From contig NZ_FZOY01000006.1 of the NCBI RefSeq assembly GCF_900188335.1, forward strand, positions 62,001-126,000: a stretch of 64,000 nucleotides of DNA. The letters are read 5' to 3'. Position numbers and translations under genes: made by a program. Below, in pieces: positions 17,111 to 27,605 of the stretch. Source of the stretch: Tropicimonas sediminicola (GTDB taxonomy: Bacteria > Pseudomonadota > Alphaproteobacteria > Rhodobacterales > Rhodobacteraceae). The notes beneath the pieces are model-generated. The model saw only the letters and a program-made list of their open reading frames with translations, was not told the DNA's origin and made no database searches. Every line of letters begins with the position of its first letter. Position 1 is the first letter of the stretch.

Positions 17111-17626
17111 TCAGGACTCGCGTCCCGGCGGCGCCTCCGCCGGTGAGTCGATGCTCGCGTGCCAGGGCTTGAGATCGACCACCGGGGTCCGGTCGAAACA
17201 ATCGAGCGCGTCGATCTCGATTACCCCGGTCCCGGCATCGATCGAGACGATGCGCACCACGGACATCGCCACCGGGTTCGGTCGATTGGGCGAGCGCAGA
17301 GCGAAGGTGCCGCGCGGCGCCTCGGTATGACGCGGCGCCTGGAGGATCAGGTCGCGCCGCGCGCGGTCCATCCAGTAAAGCACCACCAGTGGCTGCCCGG
17401 GCACCAATCCCTCAAGCCCTTCGCCCATCCCCTCGATCAGCTCGATCCGCGCGCCCTGCCCGCTCTGGCGCGCCGAGCCGATGTTGCGCGGGCACTCTTT
17501 CGGCCCCCACGGCGTGCGGATCTCGCCAATGAAGCAGATCCGGGCGTCGTCGGCCGCAGCCGGATCGCGGGCCAGCAGCCGCTCGCCCGGGCGGATCACG
17601 GGGGTGTAGTCGTCACGGTCGGACAT
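17111..17626 (-). CDS. trmO: TrmO/TsaA family tRNA methyltransferase
   Basis: A 171-residue member of the TsaA/TrmO (UPF0066) family, a beta-barrel SAM-dependent enzyme that adds the N6-methyl group of m6t6A37 in some tRNAs. The signature RSPNRPNPVAMSVV and DCFDRTPVVDLKPWHA motifs are clear, and IRTPWGPKECPRNIG matches the N-terminal strand. The start at 17626 gives MSDRDDYTPVIRPGE; longer frames upstream are unsupported. It lies 84 bases downstream of batD on the same strand and might be read through from the Bat operon. The family name is certain; the tRNA substrate is inferred from characterised homologues. Confidence 0.85.
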   Translation of the reverse strand: MSDRDDYTPVIRPGERLLARDPAAADDARICFIGEIRTPWGPKECPRNIGSARQSGQGARIELIEGMGEGLEGLVPGQPLVVLYWMDRARRDLILQAPRHTEAPRGTFALRSPNRPNPVAMSVVRIVSIDAGTGVIEIDALDCFDRTPVVDLKPWHASIDSPAEAPPGRES

Positions 17627-17710
17627 CGGTCTCTCCGATTGGCGGCGTTGCCCGAACCCTGCGCCACGACGCGGCGGGGCGCCACGCGCGGAACGCCGCA
17701 TCGCGGGCGC

Positions 17711-19015
17711 TCAACTCGGGTTGAGCGGCGGCAGGGCGTCGATCGAGAGACGCAGGCGACGCTCGGCCAGACGGCGTTTGCGCTCCTGCTCGAAGGCCGC
17801 GCCAAGCGCGCGCCAGGTCTCGTTCCGGGAGGCTGCAGCGCCGCGCCCGTAGAGCGCCGATGAGACCGCGATCGCCGCGTCGTCCAGCGCGTCGGGCGGG
17901 CTTCCGGGCACGGCTGGGCAGCGCCGGGTCCAGGCTTCGCGGGCCGCAAGAAAGGCCGGAAGGTCGCGCGCCGCAATCGCGTGGCGGACCGCGCCGGCGG
18001 CATGGGCCTCGCTTTGCAACCGGGCCTGTTTGCGACTCTCGAACGCCCGCCGAACCGGCGGCAGCGCAAAACGGACAAGCAGCCAGACCAGCCCCGCCAG
18101 GAGCGCGAGTGCCACCCCGGCCAGCGCCATCTGCCGGCCGGTGAAGCGCGGCTCGCGGGGCGGCGGCGGGGCGTCGACGGTCAGTGTCACACCCTCGAGT
18201 TGTGCGGTCTCGACCTCACCGCTGTCGATGTCGAACCACTCTACCGAGATCGCGGGCAGGTCTACCGTGCCGCCGTAGCGGGCCACGTAGGTCACCGTTT
18301 CCTCGCGGCTGCCGGAGAGCACGCCGCGCTCCTCGGTCTCGGCGACCTTCGGCTCGGCGGCATGGGCCTGCACCGGCCCGTCCGGGACCTCGGGGATGAG
18401 GCCGGGAATGAAGAGCGGCGTCGTACCGCCGATGCGCGCGGTGACCGTGCGCACCACGGCGTCGCCTTGTCCCAGCGTGCCGTCGGCGCCCTCGATCGAC
18501 TGTTCCAGCGTGAAATCCGAGGCAAGGATCGCCGGATCGAGCCCGGCGGCAGCTTCCGGCAGGGTTGCGGAGATCGTGAAGGCCGGCAGCGGCACCTCGG
18601 CCGTCACGGGCTGCGTCGTGCCGGGATCGGCATAGGTCACCACGATCCGCTGCTCCGGCAGCGTCACGTCGCCCGGCACCATCGGATAGAGCCGGTAGCT
18701 CCGGGCCACGCCCGACCAGGTCTCGCCGTCGACGCGCTCGCTGACCGGCCCCGAGGCGCGTTCGGGCAGCCGGACGATGACATTGGGCAGGTCGAGGTTT
18801 GGGAACTCGGGCGGGCTGGGCAGCCATGTCGGCACCAGCACCTTGATCCGCAGCACCAGCGGCTGGCCGACCACCACGCTTTCCGGTGTCAGCTCCGCCG
18901 TGACACGCGGCTCCGGCGCGCCCGGATCGGCCGTCGGCGACGCGGGCTGGGCAATGGCGCCGAGGGCCAGCGACAGCAGCAGCGCGACGGGCAGAAGATG
19001 GCGCAGCACTCTCAT
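17711..19015 (-). CDS. batD: BatD-like membrane-anchored protein
   Basis: A 434-residue protein with an N-terminal signal peptide (MRVLRHLLPVALLLSLALGA), an immunoglobulin-like periplasmic region (RVTAELTPESVVVGQPLVLRI, repeated beta-rich segments to residue 285), one transmembrane helix around 300-322 (ALAGVALALLAGLVWLLV) and a cytoplasmic helical tail. This is the BatD/oxygen-tolerance architecture. It is the last gene of the Bat operon; its start overlaps the end of the BatB/C gene by four bases. In other bacteria Bat proteins support stress and oxidative tolerance in the envelope, but the molecular role is not settled. Confidence 0.85.
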   Translation of the reverse strand: MRVLRHLLPVALLLSLALGAIAQPASPTADPGAPEPRVTAELTPESVVVGQPLVLRIKVLVPTWLPSPPEFPNLDLPNVIVRLPERASGPVSERVDGETWSGVARSYRLYPMVPGDVTLPEQRIVVTYADPGTTQPVTAEVPLPAFTISATLPEAAAGLDPAILASDFTLEQSIEGADGTLGQGDAVVRTVTARIGGTTPLFIPGLIPEVPDGPVQAHAAEPKVAETEERGVLSGSREETVTYVARYGGTVDLPAISVEWFDIDSGEVETAQLEGVTLTVDAPPPPREPRFTGRQMALAGVALALLAGLVWLLVRFALPPVRRAFESRKQARLQSEAHAAGAVRHAIAARDLPAFLAAREAWTRRCPAVPGSPPDALDDAAIAVSSALYGRGAAASRNETWRALGAAFEQERKRRLAERRLRLSIDALPPLNPS

Positions 19016-20550
19016 TCCCTGTCCCTCGTCGACTGCTCCTGCAGGAACCGCTGGCGCAGGAAATCACCCATCTGGGTGTCGACCGAGCGCATCCATTGAT
19101 CTGCCGTCTCCATGGACGGCGTCTCCTCGGTCTCCGAGAAGTCGGTGTCGGTCTCCGCGCCGCGCTCGTCCTCGTTGTCGAACACCACGTCGTCGGCGCC
19201 GATGCCCCGCTCCTCGCCGGTGTCGCCCTGCTCGCGGGCGGTCTCGACATAGTCCAGGATGTCTCGGGTCAGCGCCAGGTTCCACTCCGCCTCCGGGAAT
19301 TCCGGCTGCATCTCCAGCGCCCGCTCGTAGGCGGCGATGGCCGGGCGATACTCGCGGTTGCGGGTCCGCGCCATACCCTCGCCAAAGGCCGCTTCGGCGG
19401 TGTCGAGGCGGGAATAGATCTCGGCCGCCTCGGCGTATTTCCCGGCGCGCGCCAGCGCATGGGCCCGCCACATGGGATCGAGGAACAGCTCGCCCGCGCG
19501 GGCAAACTCCTTCTGGCGATAGGCGATGGCGCCCTGCTGGTCCGGGGTCAGGAACCAGTCCGCCACCCCGGCGCGCGCGGGTGCCGGCGCGCCCGCGGCG
19601 AGCCCGAGCGCCAGCAGCACCGACCAGCGCATGGTCCAGCCCCTGCGGAACCACAGCAGCAGCACCGGCACTGCGAGCCAGGCGACGATCCAGCCGCGGT
19701 CGTCCCAGTCCAGCCGTTCGTCACCCAGTAGTGCGGCGCGATAGGCCGAAGCCGCAGCGCGTTCGATCCGGCGCAGGTCGGCGTCGTCGGCGGAAATCCG
19801 GATCACCCGCTCCGAGGGCATTTCCGCCAGCGGGCCGGCCGGGGCGCCTTCGGGCGCGACCTGCAGGAACAGCACCGGCGGGCCGCCATCCGTGCCCGTC
19901 GAGACAAAGGCCGCCGCATCGGCCGCGTTCAGCGCGTCGAGCACGAAAAGGATCGCGCCCGGCGTCTCCGAGGCCGCGAGTTCTTCGGTCGCGAGCTCCA
20001 GCGCTGCGCCGGGCGCATCGCCTTCCACCGGCATCACCTCGGGCGTCAGGGCCTCGAGCATCGCCTTCATCAGGTTCGGATCCTCGGTCAGCGGCGCCAC
20101 GCGATGGGCGCTGCCGGCATAGGCGATGAGCGCGGTGCGTGCGCCGGCCCGGCGTTCGACCAGCTCGGCGATCTTGAAGCGCGCCCGCTCCAGTCGGCTG
20201 GGCGGCACATCGGGCGCCAGCATCGACTCGTCGACCTTGAGCACCACAACCAGCGGCGCGGTCTGCGCCAGCAGCGGGTTCGCCACCCGACTCCAGGTCG
20301 GCCCAGCGGCGGCGAGCGTCACCAGCGCCAGCACCAGCGCCACGAGGTCGATCGCGTGAAGCCGCCGGCCCTCGTCCGCGCCAACGGTCAGCGCCTCCGC
20401 CAGGTGCGGGACGATCCCCTTGGGGGGCGCGACGCTGGCGGTGTATCGGCGGCGCACGCGCCACCAGATCAGCCCGACCACCGGCAACAGGAGCAGGATC
20501 CACGGACGCAGAAGATGCAGCGCGCCGAGCGCGTCGAGAAACGCCGTCAT
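19012..20550 (-). CDS. BatB/BatC fusion: vWA domain plus TPR repeats
   Basis: A 512-residue membrane protein joining a von Willebrand A domain (about 90-290) to a TPR segment (about 345-440), as in BatB-BatC fusions. Transmembrane helices lie at 17-32, 66-82 and near 300. The metal site is degenerate: where BatB proteins have D-V-S-x-S, this one reads K105-V-D-E-S109, and the later TDG block is replaced by VLDAL. Metal-dependent ligand binding is therefore doubtful. The C-terminus is acidic and hydrophilic (GADDVVFDNEDERGAETD). It overlaps batA upstream and batD downstream by four bases, so translation is coupled. Confidence 0.85.
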   Translation of the reverse strand: MTAFLDALGALHLLRPWILLLLPVVGLIWWRVRRRYTASVAPPKGIVPHLAEALTVGADEGRRLHAIDLVALVLALVTLAAAGPTWSRVANPLLAQTAPLVVVLKVDESMLAPDVPPSRLERARFKIAELVERRAGARTALIAYAGSAHRVAPLTEDPNLMKAMLEALTPEVMPVEGDAPGAALELATEELAASETPGAILFVLDALNAADAAAFVSTGTDGGPPVLFLQVAPEGAPAGPLAEMPSERVIRISADDADLRRIERAAASAYRAALLGDERLDWDDRGWIVAWLAVPVLLLWFRRGWTMRWSVLLALGLAAGAPAPARAGVADWFLTPDQQGAIAYRQKEFARAGELFLDPMWRAHALARAGKYAEAAEIYSRLDTAEAAFGEGMARTRNREYRPAIAAYERALEMQPEFPEAEWNLALTRDILDYVETAREQGDTGEERGIGADDVVFDNEDERGAETDTDFSETEETPSMETADQWMRSVDTQMGDFLRQRFLQEQSTRDRE

Positions 20551-21530
20551 GCCGCCCTCCGTGCCGTGACGAGGCTCAGCCAGGCGAGGCTCAGCGTGGC
20601 CACCAGCGCGGCGGCGGCAAAGGCGATCCAGGCCAGCGGCTGCTTGGGCTGGAAGCTGATCGTCTCGGTCACCCGCGGGTTGAGCGCGTCGATCTCGGCA
20701 TAGATCTCTTCCAGCCCCGCGCCATCGGTCGCGTAGTAGAAGGCGCCGCCCGCGCGCCTGGCGATGGCCTCCAGCGCGTCCAGATCCACCTTGTCCTCGC
20801 CGGCGCCCTTCGGATCGCCGACGCCGATGGTGTAGATCGTCACCCCCTCCTGGTCGGCGATGGCCGCGGCGTTGATCGGGGACATCCGGCTCGCGGTGTC
20901 GGCACCGTCCGACAGCAGCACCAGCAGACGCTGATCGACCTCGGAGGCCTCGAAGGTGCGGATCGAGAGGCCGATGGCGTCTCCGATCGCGGTGTGCGGC
21001 CCCGCCATGCCGACCTGCGTGGTGTCCAGCAGGTGCCGGACCGAGGCCAGATCCTCGGTGAAGGGCGTCTGCACGAAGGCGCGACTGCCGAAGACGATGA
21101 GCGCGATCCGGTCGCCATCCCGCGCCTCGATGAAATCGCCGACCACGTCCTTGACCACCTGCAGGCGCTGCTGCGGCGTGCCGTCTTCGCCGGGCATGTC
21201 GCGGGCGTCCATCGAACCGGAGATGTCGACCGCCAGCACCATGTCGCGGGCCGCCTTGTCGATCTCGGTCTTCTGGCCGAGCAGTTCCGGCCGCGCCAGC
21301 CCCAGCACGACAAGGCCCCAGCAAAGGATCGCCGCGAGGGTCTGCAGCCGCCTGCGACGCAAGACCTGGGCGCCGGCCTGCGGCTCCAGCCCGCTGGCCT
21401 CGGCGATCTGCCGGAAGAACGGGATGCGGATGCCGGGCGTGCGCTCCCGATGCGGCGGGGCGAAGCGCCAGACGAACCAGGGGGCGGGCAACAGCAGGAG
21501 CGCCCAGGGAAAGGCCAGCGCCAGCGTCAT
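20547..21530 (-). CDS. batA: BatA-type vWA domain membrane protein
   Basis: A 327-residue inner-membrane protein with two N-terminal helices (residues 3-22 and 61-79), a von Willebrand A domain at about 95-290 and a C-terminal helix at about 302-322. The MIDAS motif is intact: D102-I-S-G-S106, the conserved Thr in DTTQVGMAGPHTAIGDAI, and LLVLLSDGAD. This contrasts with the broken MIDAS of the next gene. Start at 21530 overlaps the DUF4381 gene by four bases. BatA-like proteins pair with a MoxR ATPase and are thought to help assemble or protect envelope or redox proteins. Confidence 0.88.
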   Translation of the reverse strand: MTLALAFPWALLLLPAPWFVWRFAPPHRERTPGIRIPFFRQIAEASGLEPQAGAQVLRRRRLQTLAAILCWGLVVLGLARPELLGQKTEIDKAARDMVLAVDISGSMDARDMPGEDGTPQQRLQVVKDVVGDFIEARDGDRIALIVFGSRAFVQTPFTEDLASVRHLLDTTQVGMAGPHTAIGDAIGLSIRTFEASEVDQRLLVLLSDGADTASRMSPINAAAIADQEGVTIYTIGVGDPKGAGEDKVDLDALEAIARRAGGAFYYATDGAGLEEIYAEIDALNPRVTETISFQPKQPLAWIAFAAAALVATLSLAWLSLVTARRAA

Positions 21531-22009
21531 GCCGCGGCCTCCCCGCGACGGTGGCGGCGCACCCATGTCTCGACCAGCCGGGTCACCGCCGGATCGGGCG
21601 GCAGCGGGCGCCAGGGCGCCTGCACGAGCGCCTTGCCGGCCTCGCCGGTGAAATCGCATCCCGGGCAGCTCGCCGCGAGAAAGGCCAGCCAGTCCGCGCC
21701 GGTCTCCGAGGCCACCTGCGCCCGCGGATAGGCCGAGAGTGCGGCGCGGCGCAGGATCTCCGCCAGACGCGCGGGATCGTCGCCCGCCTGCCCGATCTCG
21801 ACCAGCGCGGCCCGGCGATAGGCATTGGCGCGCCGATGCTCCCGCCAGCGCCACCCGCCCCAGACAGCCAGCGCCAGCAGCACGAGCCCGAGCCAGATCC
21901 AGCCGCCGGTCGCCGGCCACATGGAGATCGGCGCCGGCTCGGGCACCGGCTTCAGCATGTCGAGCATCTCGACCAGGTTCTTGCCGTCGGTGTCGGGAAG
22001 ATCCGCCAT
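21527..22009 (-). CDS. DUF4381 family protein
   Basis: A 160-residue protein with one transmembrane helix around residues 36-54 (GWIWLGLVLLALAVWGGW), an Arg-rich cytoplasmic flank and a helical domain ending DPAVTRLVETWVRRHRRG. It matches the DUF4381 proteins that lie between DUF58 and BatA genes in proteobacterial MoxR operons. It shares one base with the DUF58 gene (TGATG) and four with batA. Function is unknown; co-translation suggests it is a structural partner of the vWA proteins. Confidence 0.85.
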   Translation of the reverse strand: MADLPDTDGKNLVEMLDMLKPVPEPAPISMWPATGGWIWLGLVLLALAVWGGWRWREHRRANAYRRAALVEIGQAGDDPARLAEILRRAALSAYPRAQVASETGADWLAFLAASCPGCDFTGEAGKALVQAPWRPLPPDPAVTRLVETWVRRHRRGEAAA

Positions 22010-22941
22010 CAGCGCGCCTCCGGCAGGCCCATCAGGCCCCTCATCTGCGGCAGCGTTTCCTCGCCGGCGGTCAGTGGCAGGACCGGGATGCCGTATTTCC
22101 GTGTCCAGTCCAGAACGCGGGCCATCCGCGCGCTGACCACGCTTTCGATCCCCGACCGGGTCTCGCCGGCCCCGGCGTCGAGTTCCACCTGAAGCTGGCC
22201 GTCGGAAGCAACGAACCGGAACTCCTCGGGCAGGTTCAGCCCAGAGGGATCGGCGATCGGAAAGAGGATCACGTCGTTGTGCTGCGCCAGCCGCCGGATC
22301 AGCTTTTCCGTGCGGTCGTCGGCCTCGTCGAAATCGCTGAAGATCAGGATGAGCGAGCCGGTCTTGGCGATCCGCGCGGCGGCCTCAAGCGGGGCATTGA
22401 GCGGTTGCGGCGTTGACACCTCGCGCTCGGCATGGAGCGCGCAATTCGCCCGCGCGATGGCCCCGAGCAGCCGGTTCAACGCCGCGTCGCCGGATTTCGG
22501 GCGCAGCTCGGCCCGCGCATCGTCGCCAAAGACGATGCCGCCCACCCGGTCGCCCTGCGCCCGAATGCGATGGGCGGCGAGGGCCGCAGCCTCGGCGGCG
22601 GTGACCGATTTCATGTTGCGCGTGGTGCCGAAGAACATGGTCATCCGCTGATCGACCAGCAGCAGCGCCGGGCGATCCCGCTCCTCGGTGAAAACGCGGA
22701 CATAGGGCTCGCCGGTCCGCGCGGTCACCTTCCAGTCGATGGTGCGGGGGTCGTCTCCGATCCGGTAGTCGCGCAGCTCCTCGAAATCGAGCCCGCGCCC
22801 CCTGAGCCGCGACGCATGCCGCCCGTTCATCGCCGAGCGCGCAGGCTGGCGCGGCAGGAAGCTGAGCTGCCGCGCAGGCCCGGCAAGCCGGCGCAGATGC
22901 GCCAGGTCGGTATGGATGCGCGGATCGGGTGCGGGCGCCAT
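22009..22941 (-). CDS. DUF58 domain protein
   Basis: A 310-residue DUF58 protein of the MoxR-associated operon. The family motif GRGLDFEELRDYRIGDDPRTIDWKVTART (written here in parts: GRGLDFEELRDY, then GDDPRTIDWK) is at about 46-75, followed by a vWA-like domain (PALLLVDQRMTMFFGT, SLILIFSDFDEADD). No membrane segment is evident. It follows the MoxR gene by nine bases and shares one base with the DUF4381 gene. DUF58 proteins are presumed clients or adaptors of MoxR ATPases. Confidence 0.9.
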   Translation of the reverse strand: MAPAPDPRIHTDLAHLRRLAGPARQLSFLPRQPARSAMNGRHASRLRGRGLDFEELRDYRIGDDPRTIDWKVTARTGEPYVRVFTEERDRPALLLVDQRMTMFFGTTRNMKSVTAAEAAALAAHRIRAQGDRVGGIVFGDDARAELRPKSGDAALNRLLGAIARANCALHAEREVSTPQPLNAPLEAAARIAKTGSLILIFSDFDEADDRTEKLIRRLAQHNDVILFPIADPSGLNLPEEFRFVASDGQLQVELDAGAGETRSGIESVVSARMARVLDWTRKYGIPVLPLTAGEETLPQMRGLMGLPEAR

Positions 22942-22950
22942 CGGCCGGCC

Positions 22951-23942
<992 letters not shown>

Positions 23943-23946
<4 letters not shown>

Positions 23947-24860
23947 GTGTCTTTCTCCTTGCCGCCCGCCGGCGCCGCGTCCCGGGCCAGCGCGTCGCGG
24001 GCCTCGTGCATGCGCTGCAGGAAATCCTCGTCGACCTGCGGAAACTGCGGGTCGATCCGCTCCAGCGTGTCCAGCAGCACCGACGAAACCACGAGCCGCG
24101 CGTACCACTTGTTGTTCGCCGGCACGACGAACCAGGGCGCGTAGCCGCGCGCGGTGTTGCGGATCATGTCCTCGTAGGCGGCCATGTAGGCATCCCAGTG
24201 CTTGCGCTCCTCGATATCGCCAAGCGAGAACTTCCAGTTCTTCTCCGGTTCGTCGATCCGGTCGAGGAAGCGCCGCGCCTGCTCGTCCTTCGAGATGTGG
24301 AAAAAGAACTTGAGCACCGCCGTGCCGCTGTTCGAAAGGTGCCGCTCGAAGGCCCGGATGTCCTTGAAGCGGCGCTTCCAGAAGGCGTCGTCAATGGTGT
24401 CCTGCGGGATCGCGCGCCCCTCCAGGATCTCGGGATGCACCCGCACCACGAGCACTTCCTCATAGTGGGATCGGTTGTGGATGCCGATCCGCCCCCGCTC
24501 GGGCAAGGCCACCGCATGACGCCACAGGAAGTCGTGTTTCAACGCGACCGGACCGGGTTGCTTGAACGAGGTCACGTCGCAGCCCTGCGGGTTGATGCCC
24601 GACATGACATGCTCGATGGCGCTGTCCTTGCCGCCGGCATCCATCGCCTGAAACACCATCAGAACCGCGGACTTGCCCTCGGCATAAAGCCGCTCCTGCA
24701 GCCTGCCGAGCGACTTGCGGCAATCCTCCAGCAGGTCCTTGGCCTCCGCCTTCTCGACGTCGACGCCGTTGGTGTCGCCTGGGTCGACGCTGTCCAGCCG
24801 AAACGACTTGCCGTCGTCGACCCGGTGACGCCGGGCCAGATCGCTTGCCTTCAGCGACAT
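23943..24860 (-). CDS. ppk2: PPK2-family polyphosphate:nucleotide phosphotransferase
   Basis: A 305-residue PPK2 kinase that moves phosphate from polyphosphate to nucleoside mono- or diphosphates. Walker A is FQAMDAGGKDSAIEHVMSG (70-88); the family blocks INPQGCDVTSFKQP, HDFLWRHAVALPERG, NRSHYEEVLVVRVHP and KNWKFSLGDIEERKHWDAY follow. The full set matches the polyphosphate:nucleotide phosphotransferase subgroup; whether AMP, ADP or GDP is preferred cannot be told by eye. It is the first gene of the MoxR/Bat operon with a four-base overlap, an arrangement that ties an energy-supplying enzyme to an ATPase system. Confidence 0.93.
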
Positions 24861-24888
24861 CCACGTTCCTCCCGTTCAGGACCCGACC

Positions 24889-25860
24889 TCATTCCGGCCA
24901 GATCGTCTTCCAGTCCTCCGCCATGTCGACGATCAGCCAGCCGCGGTCCGGCCCCTCGTCGAGACCGCGGTTCAACTGCCCCACATGGCTGTCCCGGTCA
25001 TAGGCAAACTCGCGCTCTCCGTCGGTGTGGTGCACCAGCATCCCGAAACGCGCGCCCTCGCCCGCGGTCGTGTATTCCAGCATCTGGAAATCGCCGTCGG
25101 AGTTGCCGGCCGCGAAGATCGGCCGCTGGCCGATGTGACGGATGATGCCGACCGGCTTGCCTTCCTTGTCGTCGATGAAGCTGATGCCGCCGTCCTTCTG
25201 CAGGACAGGCACGCCGTCCACCACCTGGTAGCTGGTGTTGCCCTGGCTGCCGATCACCTGCGACGGAGGGATGCCATAGGCCTCCTGAGAGATCGCGCGG
25301 ATGAAGTCGATGCCGCCGCCGGAGACGATATAGGTCGTGAAATCCTCGTCCCGCAGGTAGCTCAGCAGTTCCAGCATCGGCTGGTAGATCATGCTGGCAT
25401 AGGTCTTGCCGGTCGTCGGATGGGTCGCGGTGGTGAGCCACTCGTAGGCACTGGCCTCGAAGGCGTCGACCGTGATGTCGCCGTGCGACACGTTGATGAT
25501 CTCGAGCAGCCCTTCCTCGCCGCCGGCCATGATCCCCTCCATGTCGCCCGCCGCCGCGGCCTTGAGCACGTCGGAGCTGAGGATGGACGGATCGGCCTCG
25601 GCCTTCTCCTTCAGGATGTCGAGCGCGTAGAGAAGCTGGAAATACACCGGCTGCTCGGTCCAGAGGCAGCCATCGTTGTCAAAGGTCGCGATACGATCGG
25701 CCGGGGTGACGTAATCCTCGGACGCCGGATCCGTCACGGATTCCACGAAGGCGATGATGCGATCCTTGGCCTCGGTCCCGTTCCAGGACGGCAGCGGATC
25801 GGCAAGGGCCATGCCGGCGGACAGCGCAACGGCCGCAACGGCGATACTGAAATGTTTCAT
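24889..25860 (-). CDS. secreted HAD-superfamily phosphatase-like protein
   Basis: A 323-residue HAD hydrolase with a signal peptide (MKHFSIAVAAVALSAGMALA, cleavage after ALA). HAD motif I is TFDNDGCLW with Asp61 and Asp63, motif II is the VSGGG segment near 192, and motif IV is GNSDGDFQML. It is thus probably a periplasmic phosphatase, although HAD enzymes also include other hydrolases. It lies 67 bases downstream of the first sulfatase gene with a hairpin in between and probably shares its transcript, so it may act on a product of the sulfatases. Confidence 0.85.
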   Translation of the reverse strand: MKHFSIAVAAVALSAGMALADPLPSWNGTEAKDRIIAFVESVTDPASEDYVTPADRIATFDNDGCLWTEQPVYFQLLYALDILKEKAEADPSILSSDVLKAAAAGDMEGIMAGGEEGLLEIINVSHGDITVDAFEASAYEWLTTATHPTTGKTYASMIYQPMLELLSYLRDEDFTTYIVSGGGIDFIRAISQEAYGIPPSQVIGSQGNTSYQVVDGVPVLQKDGGISFIDDKEGKPVGIIRHIGQRPIFAAGNSDGDFQMLEYTTAGEGARFGMLVHHTDGEREFAYDRDSHVGQLNRGLDEGPDRGWLIVDMAEDWKTIWPE

Positions 25861-25882
25861 GAAAAATGCTCCCGGAGGTTGG

Positions 25883-25910
25883 GTCGGGACCGGCCGCAGC
25901 CAGTCCCGAC
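25883..25910 (-). other. intercistronic hairpin between sulfatase and HAD genes
   Basis: GTCGGGAC (25883-25890) pairs with GTCCCGAC (25903-25910) across a 12-base loop inside the 67-base gap. No T-run follows; mRNA processing or partial attenuation is more likely than termination. Confidence 0.5.
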
Positions 25911-25927
25911 ACTGTCGTGTCACCAGG

Positions 25928-27478
25928 TCACTGGTTGCCTTGGGAGCCTTGCTGGATCTGCTCCATGACGGCGCTCAGGTTGAAGCTGCCAGGCTTCTGA
26001 CGCGGCGGGAACTGCTCGAAGCTCTGCAGCCACTGGCCGACATAGGCCGCGGCCGGAGCGATGACGAACATGTGCTCCAGGTACCAGCGCTGGAAGCCCA
26101 TCGCGTTCTCCTCGCGGGCGCGCTCGAAGGGATCCATCCGCAGGTTGGCCAGCAGCGGTGCGCGCAGCACCTTGAACGGCTCCTGCCAGACTTCGAGGCC
26201 TTCGCCGGCCTGCTCCAGGAAGGTGATCTTCCAGTTGTCGTAGCGCAGCGCGGCCGGTTCACCGTCGTCGGTCCAGTAGATGAATTCCTTGCGCGGCCAT
26301 TCCGCCTCGCCCCGAAGCGCCGGGCCGAGGTCGTAGCCGTCGAGATGGACATTGTATTCCCGCCCGATCGCCTCGACGCCGCCCGCGAGCAGCTGTTCCT
26401 TGATGTCCGGCACGCCGGCGGCGGCCAGCAGGGTCGGCAGCATGTCCTCATGCGCGCCGATCTCGTTGACCACGGTGCCCGGCTCGATCACCTCGGGCCA
26501 GCGGATCATCGTCGGCACGCGGAAGCCACCCTCCCACTGGGTGTTCTTCTCGCCCTTGAACATCGTCGTGCCGCCATCGGGCCAGGTGAAGGTCTCGGCG
26601 CCGTTGTCGGTCGAGTACATCACGATGGTGTTGTCGGCGACGCCAAGCTCCTCGAGCTTGTCGAGCAGCTGGCCCACGTGGCCGTCATGCTCCACCATGC
26701 CGTCGGCATAGACGCCGAGACCGGTCACCCCGTCGCTCTCTTCCTTGAGGTGGGTGAAGATGTGCATCCGGGTGGAGTTCCACCACAGGAAGAACGGCTT
26801 CTCCTGCGCAACCGCGCGGTCGAGGAAATCGAGCGCGGCGGCGGTCACTTCCTCGTCGACCGTCTCCATGCGCTTCCTGGTCAGCGGGCCGGTGTCCTCG
26901 ATGGTGCCGTCGGCCGAGGACTTGATGACGCCGCGCGGGCCGAACTGCTCGCGGAAGGCCGGATCCTGGGGATAATCCGGGTTCTCCGGCTCTTCCTCGG
27001 CGTTCAGGTGGTAGAGGTTGCCGAAGAACTCGTCGAAACCGTGGTTGGTCGGCAGCATCTCGTCGCGGTCGCCGAGGTGGTTCTTGCCGAACTGGCCGGT
27101 CATGTAGCCGAGCGGCTTCAGAAGGCCGGCGATGGTCGGATCCTCGACCATCATCCCTTCCGGCGCACCCGGCAGGCCGACCTTGGTCAGGCCGGTGCGG
27201 ATCGGCGACTGGCCGGTGATGAAGGCCGCGCGGCCGGCGGTGCAGCTCTGCTGGCCGTACCAGTCGGTGAACAGCGCGCCTTCCTCGGCGATGCGGTCGA
27301 TGTTGGGCGTCTCGTAACCCATCATTCCGCGGTTGTAGGCGCTGGTGTTGAACTGGCCGATGTCATCGCCCCAGATCACCAGGAAGTTCGGAAGGTCGGC
27401 CTCTTGCGCCCAGACGCCCGGCGTGCTCAGGGCAAGGCCCGTGGCGGCAATTGCCACGACGTTCTTCAGTCTATGCAT
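25928..27478 (-). CDS. secreted arylsulfatase (type I, formylglycine-dependent)
   Basis: A 516-residue sulfatase with signal peptide residues 1-24 (ending GVWA). The metal-site opening FLVIWGDDIGQ (Asp38, Asp39) and the modification motif C79-T-A-G-R83 are present, so Cys79 would be converted to formylglycine by a maturase encoded elsewhere. The motif is the C-x-A-x-R form rather than the commoner C-x-P-x-R. Later blocks GKNHLGDRDEMLPTNHGFDE, YSTDNGAETFTWPDGG and GEKNTQWEGGFRVP supply remaining ligands. It is a close paralogue of the next gene. Start 27478 gives the best signal peptide. The natural sulfate ester is unknown. Confidence 0.93.
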   Translation of the reverse strand: MHRLKNVVAIAATGLALSTPGVWAQEADLPNFLVIWGDDIGQFNTSAYNRGMMGYETPNIDRIAEEGALFTDWYGQQSCTAGRAAFITGQSPIRTGLTKVGLPGAPEGMMVEDPTIAGLLKPLGYMTGQFGKNHLGDRDEMLPTNHGFDEFFGNLYHLNAEEEPENPDYPQDPAFREQFGPRGVIKSSADGTIEDTGPLTRKRMETVDEEVTAAALDFLDRAVAQEKPFFLWWNSTRMHIFTHLKEESDGVTGLGVYADGMVEHDGHVGQLLDKLEELGVADNTIVMYSTDNGAETFTWPDGGTTMFKGEKNTQWEGGFRVPTMIRWPEVIEPGTVVNEIGAHEDMLPTLLAAAGVPDIKEQLLAGGVEAIGREYNVHLDGYDLGPALRGEAEWPRKEFIYWTDDGEPAALRYDNWKITFLEQAGEGLEVWQEPFKVLRAPLLANLRMDPFERAREENAMGFQRWYLEHMFVIAPAAAYVGQWLQSFEQFPPRQKPGSFNLSAVMEQIQQGSQGNQ

Positions 27479-27605
27479 TTCGGGATCTCCCCTCTTCAGA
27501 ACCAAACGAACCAGGCGCCGACTGTTCCCCAGCCGGTCGCCTGATCCGCATCGAAGCTTTGGTCGGGGCCGCCCCGCGAGACGGCCCTTGCTGTTGTTGT
27601 CGGCG

